Source: Arcobacteraceae bacterium (GTDB taxonomy: Bacteria; Campylobacterota; Campylobacteria; Campylobacterales; Arcobacteraceae). Taken from it: a stretch of DNA of 64,000 nucleotides. Shown in pieces: positions 45,958 to 55,471 of this stretch. The stretch covers positions 1 through 64,000 of the forward strand of contig JAIOSF010000003.1 of the NCBI GenBank assembly GCA_021107755.1. Reading direction: 5' to 3'. Every line of letters begins with the position of its first letter. Positions within the stretch are counted from its first letter, which is position 1. Under the pieces are notes generated by a model. It saw nothing but the letters and a program-made list of their open reading frames with translations, made no database searches and was not told the origin of the DNA. Both the position numbers and the translations under genes were made by a program.

Positions 45958-47016
45958 TTGATAAAAAATATTACAGGGAATATTGACTTTTGTGAACATT
46001 TACGAGGTAAAAATGCCACTTTTATGTTGGCATTATCAAATACAAATACAGCTAAAATAGAGGGGATTACTCAAGCGGGAATTCCTGGACTTATCCACTT
46101 AACTCCTACACTTGATAGTGAATTTTTATGTACAGGAGAGGTAAGAAGTTTAGATAATATAGCTGAAACACCAAAAGGTGTACCAACTCCAGCTCTTATA
46201 ACAAGAGCAATTCACCTTTTACATCCATATAATAATATTGGACTTCTTAACTTAGGATTAGAAGTAACACCACAACTACAATACTTCACAACATATAATT
46301 TTGATATAAATCCAAGTGGTAGTATCGACACTGGGGCTTCTATAGATGCACAAACTATTTTTCAAAAAGCCTTAGAATTTGGACAAAATTATGAAACTTC
46401 AAATGAATATATCATTTTGGGAGAATCAGTTCCAAGTGGTACTACAACAGCAACAGCAACGGCTCTTGCATTAGGATATGATTGTAAAAATATGTTTAGT
46501 AGCAGTTTTAAAAATGTTCCAAACAGTATAAGAGAAACTACTATAAATAAAGCCCTAGAAAATATCAATAAAGAGGATGATATATTTACAATTTTAAATC
46601 AAGTATCTGATAATATGCTTATCTTTACAGCAGGATTTATACTAGGACTTAATAATAAAATACCACTTGTTTTAGCAGGTGGTACACAAATGGCTTGTTC
46701 ACTTCTTATTGTAAATAAAATATTAGAAGAGATGGGTGGAGAATTTGAAACTTCAAATCTTAGTTTAACAACTACAAAGTGGGTAGCTAATGATACAAAT
46801 AGTGATATAAAAGCAATTTTAGAGATGCTTAGTTTCCCTATTAATAGTTATTATGTAGATTTTGATTTTGCACTTTCAACTCATCCAGCTTTAAAACTCT
46901 ACGATGAAGGGGAAGCAAAAGAAGGTGTTGGTGCTGGTGGTGCTTTATTTTATGGAGTACTGAATGGTTTAAATAAACAACAAATTACAACAAAAGTTGA
47001 AGAGTTTTTACCATAA
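45958..47016 (+). CDS. cobT: Nicotinate mononucleotide-dependent phosphoribosyltransferase CobT
   Basis: 352 residues, TTG start. The pattern (FMLALSNTNTAKIEGITQAGI; GESVPSGTTTATATALALG; VLAGGTQMA; DEGEAKEGVGAGGALF) fits the archaeal/cyanobacterial-type CobT that activates the lower-ligand base for cobalamin, rather than the enteric form. Start sequence is preceded by AAAGGA. It is followed by cobU and cobS with no gap, forming a nucleotide-loop assembly operon. Confidence 0.85.
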   Translation: MIKNITGNIDFCEHLRGKNATFMLALSNTNTAKIEGITQAGIPGLIHLTPTLDSEFLCTGEVRSLDNIAETPKGVPTPALITRAIHLLHPYNNIGLLNLGLEVTPQLQYFTTYNFDINPSGSIDTGASIDAQTIFQKALEFGQNYETSNEYIILGESVPSGTTTATATALALGYDCKNMFSSSFKNVPNSIRETTINKALENINKEDDIFTILNQVSDNMLIFTAGFILGLNNKIPLVLAGGTQMACSLLIVNKILEEMGGEFETSNLSLTTTKWVANDTNSDIKAILEMLSFPINSYYVDFDFALSTHPALKLYDEGEAKEGVGAGGALFYGVLNGLNKQQITTKVEEFLP

Positions 47017-47511
47017 ATGAAGATACTCTATTTCGGTGGTCAAAAATCCGGTAAATCAAACTTAGCTGAACAAAAAGCTATTACATTAGCTAATGAGAAA
47101 AAACCATACTATATAGCTACTTATGATAATAGTTATGGAGATAATGAGATGCAAAAAAGAGTTGAAAAACATCAACTTCAAAGAGTTAATAACTTTCATA
47201 CTATTGAAGAAACTCATAATTTAAATTCAGTTATACAAGATGGCGAAACTTATCTTATAGATTGTGTTTCTATGTGGATTTTAAATAATATAGAAGTAGA
47301 TGAAACTGCATTACTAGAACAATTCGAAATTTTAAGTAAAAAAAATGCCAATATAGTTTTTGTACTCAATGATGTAAGTTCTGGTGTAATTCCACTTGAT
47401 AGTTTAAGTCGTAAATATGTTGATTTATCAGGTATCATAGGACAAAAGCTAGCTTCATTTTGTGATGAAGTTTATGAAGTAAAACTTGGCTTGGAGATCA
47501 AACTCAAATGA
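47017..47511 (+). CDS. cobU: Adenosylcobinamide kinase / guanylyltransferase
   Basis: 164 residues. Walker A GGQKSGKSN, KKPYYIATYDN, the covalent-GMP His region EKHQLQRV and VSMWILNN with the Walker B-like DCVS are typical of CobU/CobP. It phosphorylates and then GMP-caps cobinamide for CobS. Directly abuts the cobT stop and overlaps cobS by 4 bp. Confidence 0.92.
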   Translation: MKILYFGGQKSGKSNLAEQKAITLANEKKPYYIATYDNSYGDNEMQKRVEKHQLQRVNNFHTIEETHNLNSVIQDGETYLIDCVSMWILNNIEVDETALLEQFEILSKKNANIVFVLNDVSSGVIPLDSLSRKYVDLSGIIGQKLASFCDEVYEVKLGLEIKLK

Positions 47512-48194
47512 AAAATATGATTGATGGTTTAAAATATGGTATCTCCTACTTTTCAATACTCCCTATAAAAGTTGGGAAATTTGAAGCCAACAAAGAGTTT
47601 TATAGAGGTGTGATATATAGTTTGCCTCTTGTTGGAGTACTAATATCGCTTATACTTATTGTTCTTTTTTTACTACTTCCATTTCCACTTTTATATAAAG
47701 CGATATTTTGTTCTATTCTCTATCTTTTTTTATATGGGTTTATTCATCTTGAAGCAGTTGCTGATACAATAGATGGTTACTTCGCAAGTTTATCCAATAA
47801 AGATGTACATAATGTAATGAAAGAGCCACAAATTGGGGCTATTGGGGCTATTGGAACTTTTTGTTTCATACTGTTAAAACTATTAGCTCTTTCATATCTT
47901 TTCTATTATGAACACTATATTTTTATAGCATTAGCCCTTTTTTTAAGTAGAAGTTCACTCTTTTTTGCTTTGGATTTAGAGTATCATGAAAGCAGCCACT
48001 TTATCAATAGTTTAAAAGAGTCATTTCAAACTCCAAAAACTATACGACTTCTATTTTTACCTTTTAATATCTTAACAAAAATTATACTTAACACACTCAA
48101 AAAACATCTAGGCTTTTTAAATGGAGATACTCTAGGCTTTACTATAGAACTTCAAGAGATAGTTTTACTTAATATTGCTATTTTGTTTTGCTAA
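47508..48194 (+). CDS. cobS: Adenosylcobinamide-GDP ribazoletransferase (cobalamin synthase)
   Basis: 228 residues, integral membrane. The FSILPIKVG start, EAVADTIDGYFAS with the aspartate-rich metal site, and EPQIGAIGAIGTFCF are CobS signatures. It joins adenosylcobinamide-GDP to alpha-ribazole to finish the coenzyme. Its last 17 bases overlap the stop of the histidine kinase remnant on the other strand. Confidence 0.92.
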   Translation: MKNMIDGLKYGISYFSILPIKVGKFEANKEFYRGVIYSLPLVGVLISLILIVLFLLLPFPLLYKAIFCSILYLFLYGFIHLEAVADTIDGYFASLSNKDVHNVMKEPQIGAIGAIGTFCFILLKLLALSYLFYYEHYIFIALALFLSRSSLFFALDLEYHESSHFINSLKESFQTPKTIRLLFLPFNILTKIILNTLKKHLGFLNGDTLGFTIELQEIVLLNIAILFC

Positions 48195-48590
48195 ATATTA
48201 TTCTAAAAATATTTTGATTGTTTTTATAACTATATTCCAAAGTAGAATTATGATGTTCTAATACTCTTTTTACTATATTTAATCCTAAACCATACCCTTT
48301 TATATTTCTACTGTTATTATATTGTGTGAAAGTAAGATTTTTATCAAGTTTTTAACAGTAGTACCTAAATCAATATTATAACAACTAGTACAAGATACTT
48401 TTTCATCTTTTTTCTCTATAATGTGAAGTTGTAAATATTTTTTCACCCTCTTTTATACTAAAGTCCACAAAACCACTATTTTCTTTTTTTACCTCTTTTT
48501 TTAGATTATTATATAGTTGCATTAAAGTGTGCCCCAAATATATTATTTGTAAAAACTAACATTATACTTATAGCTATTTTAATCTTTCAT
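48178..48590 (-). pseudogene. Deletion scar: 5' end of a DUF1924-like cytochrome c gene fused to a histidine kinase 3' end
   Basis: Read on the minus strand, 48590 to about 48350 gives, in three frames, a hydrophobic leader (KIAISIMLVF), then LYNNLKKEVKKENSGFVDF, EGEKIFTTSHYREK and EKKDEKVSCTSCYNIDLG, with the haem-type CxxC at 48381-48392 (Tyr in place of the haem His). That is the pattern of DUF1924-type c-type cytochromes. From about 48345 to the TAG at 48178-48180 another frame gives NIKGYGLGLNIVKRVLEHH, the G2 box and end of a histidine kinase. Several frameshifts separate the parts. The two ends of a cytochrome/two-component locus seem to have been joined by deletion. The remaining bases to 48846 show no further gene. 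Confidence 0.62.
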
Positions 48591-48846
48591 TTTTAGTATT
48601 CTAACTTTACTATTAATTTGTAAAATAAAATAATACATCTCTTTATAATTTCTTTACAATTAAAGCTAATTTAAAAATATAATATAGTAAACTTAAAGAA
48701 TTTTTTCTTATAAATAGGTATAAGATAGGTATATTCTATACATCATAAGTTGTTAAGCAATATAAAATAATGAATTATACAATGAAATTAGCAGGTAGTT
48801 AATAACAAAATTGTATTGTCATAATTACATTATAAAAAGGTCATTA

Positions 48847-50889
48847 ATGATTCCAAAAGATTTAATCAATTTAAAATCACAAGAAGCATTACAATTTATA
48901 GTTGATGGAATTGATGCTATTATTTATATAATCGATATAGAAAACTACGAAATATTATATGCAAATAAACACTGTTTAGAACAATTTGGATCTATAGTTG
49001 GAAAAACTTGCTATAGTGTTTTACAAAAAGATAAAAAACAACCTTGTGATTACTGTGATCTTTTAGATAATAAATACCCTAAAGAGGTAGGTTCAACTTA
49101 TAAATGGGAACATCAAAATACTTTAAACAATAAACACTATATTTTTAGTGATAAAATAACTCTCATAAATGATAGAAAAGTCAAAGTTCAAATTGGAATA
49201 AATATCACTAAACAAAAAGAGTTAGAAACAAAAATTCTCGAACAAAAAACTAAAAACATAGAAACATTTGAAGCTTTATCAAACTCTACAATAGAGGGAT
49301 TAATCATTTATGATGAAAATAAAAAATGTATTAGCACAAATAGTGTAGCACCTGAACTATTTGGGTACAAAGCTCAAGAGATGATAGGAAAAAATGCTTT
49401 TGAATTTATAGCATATGAATCGATAAATCATATAAAAAATGTAATAAATAATCAAAACCAAGAACCTTATGAATCTATCATGTTGAGAAAAGATGGTTCA
49501 AAATTTCCTGCAATATTAAGAGGAAGAGATATTCAACTTGAAGGTAAAAACATAAGAGTTTCTGCTGTAATGGATATAACTAAAATAAAAGAGAAAGAGG
49601 AAGAGATATTACAACTTGCTTATTTTGATTCATTAACAACTCTTCCCAATAGAACTTTGTTAGAAGATAGAGCAAGTAGGCTTATAAATAAAAACAATAG
49701 AAATAAAAACTACGGTGCTTTAATGTTTATAGATTTAGACAATTTTAAAAATATCAATGATACAAAAGGGCATATTGTAGGAGATAAAATCTTAGTTGAG
49801 TGTGCAAAAAACCTTTCTAAAACAATAAGAAAATATGATACTGTAGCCAGATTTGGTGGAGATGAATTTGTTGTACTTATTGATACCCAACATGTTGATA
49901 AAAACTCTGCTGTAAAAAGCATAAGAACTGTTGCAAATAATATTTTAAGACGAATATCACAACCATTAACTATAAAAAATGTAGAGTATCAGTTGACTGC
50001 TAGTATAGGTATATCAATTTTTAATGACAATATTACTTTTGATGAACTAATGAAACGAGCAGATAGTGCTATGTACCATTCAAAAGATAAAGGGAAAAAC
50101 AGTTTTAGCTTTTTTGACCCTAAGCTTCAAAAAGAGATAGAAAGAAAAACAATTATTGCAGAAAAACTAAGGGGTGCAATAAAAAATAACAAAATAAAAA
50201 TACACTATCAAAAACAGCTTAACCAAAATCAAAAAGTAGTTGGGGTAGAAGCACTTTTAAGATGGACTGACAAAACACTAGGATATGTAAGTCCTGTTGA
50301 ATTTATAGCAATTGCAGAAGAAAGTGATCTTATTTTAAAACTAGGAAATTATGTTATAGAAGAATCTATAAAACTTATTAGTAGTTGGGAAAAAGATAAA
50401 ATAAAAAAAGATTGGAAAATCTCTATAAATATCAGTATCAAACAATTTGAAAAAGATAATTTTGCTAAAATAATTGAAAAACATATATACCAATATAATA
50501 TAGTACCAAATAAACTACGACTAGAATTTACAGAAAGCTTACTTTTAAAAAATACAGAAAAAACTCTCGAAAAAATTAATTATCTTAAAAAATTAGGGTT
50601 GACATTTTCTATTGATGATTTTGGTACTGGTTATTCTTCATTATCATACTTAAAAAAACTTCCAATAGATGAACTAAAAATTGATAAATCATTTATAGAT
50701 GATATCTTAACAGATGAAAATGATGAGACAATTGTACTAGCAATACTTGAGATTGGTAATAAATTTGGTTTTGAGGTTATAGCTGAAGGCGTTGAAACAA
50801 AAGAGATGTATGAAAAACTTTTAACTTTAGGTTGTAAATATTTCCAAGGCTACTATTTTGCTAAGCCCATTCCAGAAAAAGAACTCTAA
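48847..50889 (+). CDS. PAS-GGDEF-EAL c-di-GMP turnover protein
   Basis: About 680 residues: two PAS-like domains (about 1-125, with a CDYC pair, and about 145-255), a GGDEF domain with intact RFGGDEF and the usual LTTLPNRTLLEDR start, and an EAL domain with VEALLRW, Asn in SINIS, DDFGTGYSS, LKIDKSF and AEGVETKEM. Both catalytic sets look intact, so it may make or degrade c-di-GMP. I choose ATG 48847 because AAAAGG precedes it by 7 bases; an upstream TTG adds an unlikely leader. It separates cobS from cobQ. Confidence 0.92.
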   Translation: MIPKDLINLKSQEALQFIVDGIDAIIYIIDIENYEILYANKHCLEQFGSIVGKTCYSVLQKDKKQPCDYCDLLDNKYPKEVGSTYKWEHQNTLNNKHYIFSDKITLINDRKVKVQIGINITKQKELETKILEQKTKNIETFEALSNSTIEGLIIYDENKKCISTNSVAPELFGYKAQEMIGKNAFEFIAYESINHIKNVINNQNQEPYESIMLRKDGSKFPAILRGRDIQLEGKNIRVSAVMDITKIKEKEEEILQLAYFDSLTTLPNRTLLEDRASRLINKNNRNKNYGALMFIDLDNFKNINDTKGHIVGDKILVECAKNLSKTIRKYDTVARFGGDEFVVLIDTQHVDKNSAVKSIRTVANNILRRISQPLTIKNVEYQLTASIGISIFNDNITFDELMKRADSAMYHSKDKGKNSFSFFDPKLQKEIERKTIIAEKLRGAIKNNKIKIHYQKQLNQNQKVVGVEALLRWTDKTLGYVSPVEFIAIAEESDLILKLGNYVIEESIKLISSWEKDKIKKDWKISINISIKQFEKDNFAKIIEKHIYQYNIVPNKLRLEFTESLLLKNTEKTLEKINYLKKLGLTFSIDDFGTGYSSLSYLKKLPIDELKIDKSFIDDILTDENDETIVLAILEIGNKFGFEVIAEGVETKEMYEKLLTLGCKYFQGYYFAKPIPEKEL

Positions 50890-50975
50890 ATAGTACTTAT
50901 TGATTTAAATTTATAAGTATAGTTAAACACAGAATATTGTAAACTCCTTGAAATTTTATCAGAGTTAAGGCTACA

Positions 50976-52316
50976 ATGAAAAATATCAGTATATTTGGTA
51001 CAAGTTCCGATGCAGGAAAATCAACACTCACTTTTGTAATAGCTAAAATCATCCAAGAGTTAGGCTATAGTGTAGTCCCTTTTAAAGCACAAAATGTCTC
51101 AAATAACTCAAAAGTATGCGATGATAACAGTGAAATAGCAATAGCACAACACTTTCAAGCAGAAGTTCTTGGAGTTAAAACTTCTTATCATCTTAACCCT
51201 GTTTTACTCAAATCTGGTCGTGGAAACTCTGCTTCACTTATTGTTGAGGGGAAAGTAGTTCAAGATAAAGATGTACGAGAGTATTATCGAGATTTGGACT
51301 TACTAAAGCCAGCAGTGAAGAGATGTTTTAAATATCTTGACAGCAAATATGACTGTGTCGTGTGTGAAGGTGCGGGAAGTCCTGTTGAGCTAAATCTTAT
51401 GGATAAAGACCTATCAAATATCTATATAGCAAATACCTATGATACAAAAATAATCCTTGTAGCAGATATACAAAAAGGCGGTGTATTTGCTTCTATTTGG
51501 GGTGTATATAATCTTCTTCCAGAAAAATTAAGAGCTAATGTAATAGGTGTGATTGTCAACAAGTTTCAAGGGGATATGAGTCTATTTGATGAGGGTGTGA
51601 GAATTATACAAGAGGATTTTGGTATACCAGTTCTTGGAGTATTGCCGTATATGCCATTTAACTTAGGATTTGAAGATAGCGAAAGCTTAAAGAATTTTAC
51701 TCAAAACTGTAAAAATGCTACAAAAAAAGTAGCAGTTATCAACTATCCATATATGAGTAACTACAACGATTTTGAACCATTAATTGCAGATGAGAATATC
51801 TGTTTAGAGTTTATAACTTCAAATGTGGACTTAAATAAATTTGATTTAGTGATACTTCCTGGAAGTAAACTTGTGATTCAAGATTTACAATGGCTCAAAA
51901 AAAATGGTTTATTTGAACAACTGCAAACTACAAAAGTGGAACTTTTTGGTATTTGTGGTGGTTATGAGATGATGTTTGAAAACCTTAGAGATGAACTTTG
52001 TATTGAAAATACCTCACCAACAGTAGAGGTTGGACTTGGTTTTATTGATGATGATATTATATTTCAAAATGACAAAGTGCTCAAAAGAGAATTATACAGA
52101 ATGTTTAAGAATGATTACGAAGGTTTTGAGATACACCAAGGCATTAGCAAAAAATATCCACTGTTTTTTGAGAAAGATAATATTAAAGGGACTTTTGTTC
52201 ATGGGTTATTTGATGATGAAAAGTTTAAAACTTATAAGAAAAAAACAATTGATCAATTTGTACAAACTATGAAAGAGAAGTTAGATATGAATAAGATTAT
52301 ATCTAGTATAATATAG
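50976..52316 (+). CDS. cobQ: Adenosylcobyric acid synthase (glutamine-hydrolysing)
   Basis: 446 residues. N-terminal P-loop amidation domain (GTSSDAGKSTL; FKAQNVSNNS; CEGAGSPVELNL) and C-terminal class I glutamine amidotransferase (GICGGYEMMF with nucleophile Cys, VHGLFDDEKF with the His). It amidates the b, d, e and g side chains of adenosylcobyrinate diamide. Slightly shorter than most CobQ (about 490). The RND transporter gene starts two bases after its stop. Confidence 0.93.
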   Translation: MKNISIFGTSSDAGKSTLTFVIAKIIQELGYSVVPFKAQNVSNNSKVCDDNSEIAIAQHFQAEVLGVKTSYHLNPVLLKSGRGNSASLIVEGKVVQDKDVREYYRDLDLLKPAVKRCFKYLDSKYDCVVCEGAGSPVELNLMDKDLSNIYIANTYDTKIILVADIQKGGVFASIWGVYNLLPEKLRANVIGVIVNKFQGDMSLFDEGVRIIQEDFGIPVLGVLPYMPFNLGFEDSESLKNFTQNCKNATKKVAVINYPYMSNYNDFEPLIADENICLEFITSNVDLNKFDLVILPGSKLVIQDLQWLKKNGLFEQLQTTKVELFGICGGYEMMFENLRDELCIENTSPTVEVGLGFIDDDIIFQNDKVLKRELYRMFKNDYEGFEIHQGISKKYPLFFEKDNIKGTFVHGLFDDEKFKTYKKKTIDQFVQTMKEKLDMNKIISSII

Positions 52317-52317
52317 T

Positions 52318-55300
52318 ATGATAAAATCACTAATAAAATTTGGTTTAGAAAAACCAATCCTTAACTATATGCTTCTATTTTTTATATTTGTACTCTCAGT
52401 ATTTTCATACCTTAAAATACCAAAAGAGATATTTCCTCCATCTAATCTTGATGCTATCTCTATTACTGGAAACTATGCGGGTGCTAGTAGTGATATACTT
52501 GATTTAATGGCCGTATCAAAAATAGAAGATGAACTAGCAAATTTAAGTGAAGCAGATACTATAACAACTGTTGTAAAAACAGGATATTTTAGTATTCGAA
52601 TCGATTTAAAAGAGGGAAACAATCTTTCAAAACTTTTAGATGATGTAAAAGATATTGTTACAAAAACTCGTTCAGATTTACCAAGTGATATGGATGAACC
52701 TATAGTAAAAGAGGTGAGTTTTTCATTTCCACTTATTACTATTGCTGTATTTGGTGATAAATCAAATGAGGAGTTACTCCAAATTTCAGATGATATTAAA
52801 TCAAAGATAAACACTCTGGGAGATTTAAGTGATATAACTATCTGGGGAGATAGTGACAAAGAGTTACTTATAACTTTTGATGAAACAAAAATTGATGCCT
52901 TTGGATTAAATAAAAATGCCGTTATAAGTGCCATTGCAGCTACTAGTTCTATTTTCCCTGCAGGGATTATAAAAGATAAAGGGACACACTACTATCTTAG
53001 TAGTCAAAATGGGGAAAAAGATATTCAAAAACTTTTAAATATGATTATCAAAATTGGTGATACCTCTATTTACCTCAAAGATATTGCAACCGTAGAATAT
53101 AAACTAGCTGATGTAAATACAATTTCACATTTTAATGGTCAAAAAAATATCTCAATAGGTGTCAATAAAAGTGAAACTGGAGATAGTATCGCCCTAGTTA
53201 AACAAATAAAACAGATACTAAAAGAGGAACAAAAAAACTATAGTGATATAAAATTTGACACCTATACAGACACCTCAGTATGGATAAAAAATAGACTTAA
53301 TACTGTGGTGTCAAATATACTTTTTGGACTTATACTGCTTACTATTGCCCTATTTTTCTTTATCAATGCAAGGATAGCTTTTGTAGTTGCTGTTGGTATT
53401 CCTACAAGTTTTATGATAGGACTTATTGGTGCTGAACAACTTGGATATAGTCTTAATATGCTCTCACTTCTAGGAGCACTTCTTGCCCTTGGTATGCTTG
53501 TAGATGAAGCTATTGTTGTGGGGGAAAATATCTATAGACATCTCGAGATGGGAAAAGATAAGATGAGTGCAGCTCTAGATGGTGCAGTGGAGATGTATCC
53601 TGCTGTTTTAACTGCAACTGCTACTACTGTATTTGCATTTTTACCAATATTGCTTATGAGTGGAGAAACGGGGGTATTTATGAGAATACTTCCTATTATG
53701 ATAACTATCTTACTTCTAAGTTCATTAGTGGAAGCATTTTTCTTTCTACCACTTCATGCAAAACATATACTTCAAGTAAATCATAGTGAAAAAAAATCAG
53801 AAACTATCTGGGAGTGGAACAAAAGCCTTTATAAAACTATCTTAGATTTTGTGTTAAAGTGGAAATATCTTTCCCCTATAATTCTTACAGTTTTTATCAT
53901 CATAGCAACAATATTTTTTGCAAAAATTTTAAAGTTTGAGTTTATGCCAGAGTTTGATACAACACAAGTTTATATTAATGGGTCCGTTGGTGTAGGACAT
54001 GATATCAAAGAGACTGAGCAAAAGATTTATGAACTAGAAAAAAAGATACTTGAAAACTTTGAGTTAGGAAATGAAATAGATAGTATCAGTTCCGTTATAG
54101 GGATGAAACTAGATGGAAAACAACTCCCTCAAAATGAAGAATTCTACTTTCAAATCTTTGTAAACCTTCAAGAAAGAGCTGCTTCAAATGTATTTGATAA
54201 ATATATCAATCCATATTTAAGTCCAAAATATGATGATACAGATATGACCCGAGTTGAAGCTGCAAAAACTATCTCAAACAATATCTCAAAACTTATAAAC
54301 AGTGGTGATATAAAAAAAGAGTTTGAGGATATAAATGTTTATGTCCCAGGTGCAGGAATAGTAAAATACGATATAGAGATAAGTCTCAGTGGAGATAATG
54401 ACAAAGAGTTAAGTGAGGCTATAAAAACTATCAAAACAGAACTAGAAAATATAAAAGGGGTAAAAAATATCGCCGATGATATACTTCTTGGAAACCTAGA
54501 TTTGAAATTTTCTATCAATCCTTATGGGCAATCTTTAGGGTTTAGTGAAACTGATGTTGTGAACTTACTTAAACCTTATTATTTCAAAGGGAGTTTCTCT
54601 AAAATGTATGATGATACGGGTGTGGTTGATATAGTGTTTCAAAGTGTCAACAAAGATATCAAAAAATCTCTTGATAATTTTGAAATTATAATACCAAATA
54701 GTGACAAAAAAGTCCTTCTAAATGATATAGTAGATTTCAAAACAAAATCAAGCCTTAGTCAAATCTTCAAAGAGGATGGAGTAGCGATACAAACTATCAC
54801 AGCTTCGCTAGATGGAATAACTAGTACTGAACTCTACACACAACTAGATCCTATCTTAGATAGTTTAAAAGATAAAGTAACTATAGATATCAAAGGGGAA
54901 CAAAAAGAGAACCAAAAAGTACAGATGGAGATGGGACAAGCTTTTATCATAGCACTTATTCTTATCTTTATCTCTTTGGTATGGATGTTTGATAGTTTAG
55001 TAAAATCTCTCATCATCCTAAGTACCATCCCTCTTTCAGTTTTAGGTGTTCTGGTTGGACATTTTATCATGGGATTGAATCTTACAATGCCTGGACTTAT
55101 AGGTATGGTTGGACTTGCTGGGGTTATTGTAAATGATGGGATTATTATGATGGATTTTATCCAAAAATCTAAAAATATAGAAGAGATGAAACAATACGCA
55201 CTTTTAAGACTCCGCCCTATTCTTCTTACTTCGCTTACAACTATTTTAGGTCTTAGTACCTTGATGTTTTTTGCTTCTGGTCAATCTTTGATATTACAAC

Positions 55301-55401
55301 CAATGGCTGTAGCTTTAGGATTTGGGATACTTTGGGCTACGATTTTGAATTTGTATTATGTTCCTATGTTGTATAGGATTATTTATTTGAGGAAAGAGTA
55401 A
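52318..55401 (+). CDS. RND-family efflux transporter, inner membrane subunit
   Basis: 1027 residues with AcrB-like topology: first helix at ~15-35, large periplasmic loops, LGALLALGMLVDEAIVVGENIYRH (proton-relay Asp region), TATATTVFAFLPILLMSG, and the second-half GLIGMVGLAGVIVNDGIIMM. It should export substrates by proton antiport. No membrane-fusion or outer-membrane channel gene lies beside it, which is unusual for RND pumps. Its 3' end occurs again, decayed, at 59345-59455. Substrate unknown. Confidence 0.9.
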   Translation: MIKSLIKFGLEKPILNYMLLFFIFVLSVFSYLKIPKEIFPPSNLDAISITGNYAGASSDILDLMAVSKIEDELANLSEADTITTVVKTGYFSIRIDLKEGNNLSKLLDDVKDIVTKTRSDLPSDMDEPIVKEVSFSFPLITIAVFGDKSNEELLQISDDIKSKINTLGDLSDITIWGDSDKELLITFDETKIDAFGLNKNAVISAIAATSSIFPAGIIKDKGTHYYLSSQNGEKDIQKLLNMIIKIGDTSIYLKDIATVEYKLADVNTISHFNGQKNISIGVNKSETGDSIALVKQIKQILKEEQKNYSDIKFDTYTDTSVWIKNRLNTVVSNILFGLILLTIALFFFINARIAFVVAVGIPTSFMIGLIGAEQLGYSLNMLSLLGALLALGMLVDEAIVVGENIYRHLEMGKDKMSAALDGAVEMYPAVLTATATTVFAFLPILLMSGETGVFMRILPIMITILLLSSLVEAFFFLPLHAKHILQVNHSEKKSETIWEWNKSLYKTILDFVLKWKYLSPIILTVFIIIATIFFAKILKFEFMPEFDTTQVYINGSVGVGHDIKETEQKIYELEKKILENFELGNEIDSISSVIGMKLDGKQLPQNEEFYFQIFVNLQERAASNVFDKYINPYLSPKYDDTDMTRVEAAKTISNNISKLINSGDIKKEFEDINVYVPGAGIVKYDIEISLSGDNDKELSEAIKTIKTELENIKGVKNIADDILLGNLDLKFSINPYGQSLGFSETDVVNLLKPYYFKGSFSKMYDDTGVVDIVFQSVNKDIKKSLDNFEIIIPNSDKKVLLNDIVDFKTKSSLSQIFKEDGVAIQTITASLDGITSTELYTQLDPILDSLKDKVTIDIKGEQKENQKVQMEMGQAFIIALILIFISLVWMFDSLVKSLIILSTIPLSVLGVLVGHFIMGLNLTMPGLIGMVGLAGVIVNDGIIMMDFIQKSKNIEEMKQYALLRLRPILLTSLTTILGLSTLMFFASGQSLILQPMAVALGFGILWATILNLYYVPMLYRIIYLRKE
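55285..55400 (+). repeat. Direct repeat copy A: 3' end of the RND gene
   Basis: These 116 bp match 59345-59454 (110 bp) with one 6-bp deletion and roughly ten substitutions near the 5' side; the last 60 bases are nearly identical. The two copies flank the peroxidase/cytochrome/DsrE/Crp module. Confidence 0.85.
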
Positions 55402-55471
55402 AGAGTATTTACCAAATTTATAATGTAAAGTTAGTCTGTATAACTTTACATATTTAGAACTATTAACCTTA

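Noticed and set aside
48811-48846. Upstream TTG as the start of the PAS-GGDEF-EAL gene
   Set aside because: ATG 48847 has AAAAGG at the right distance; the extra leader has no family-like sequence.
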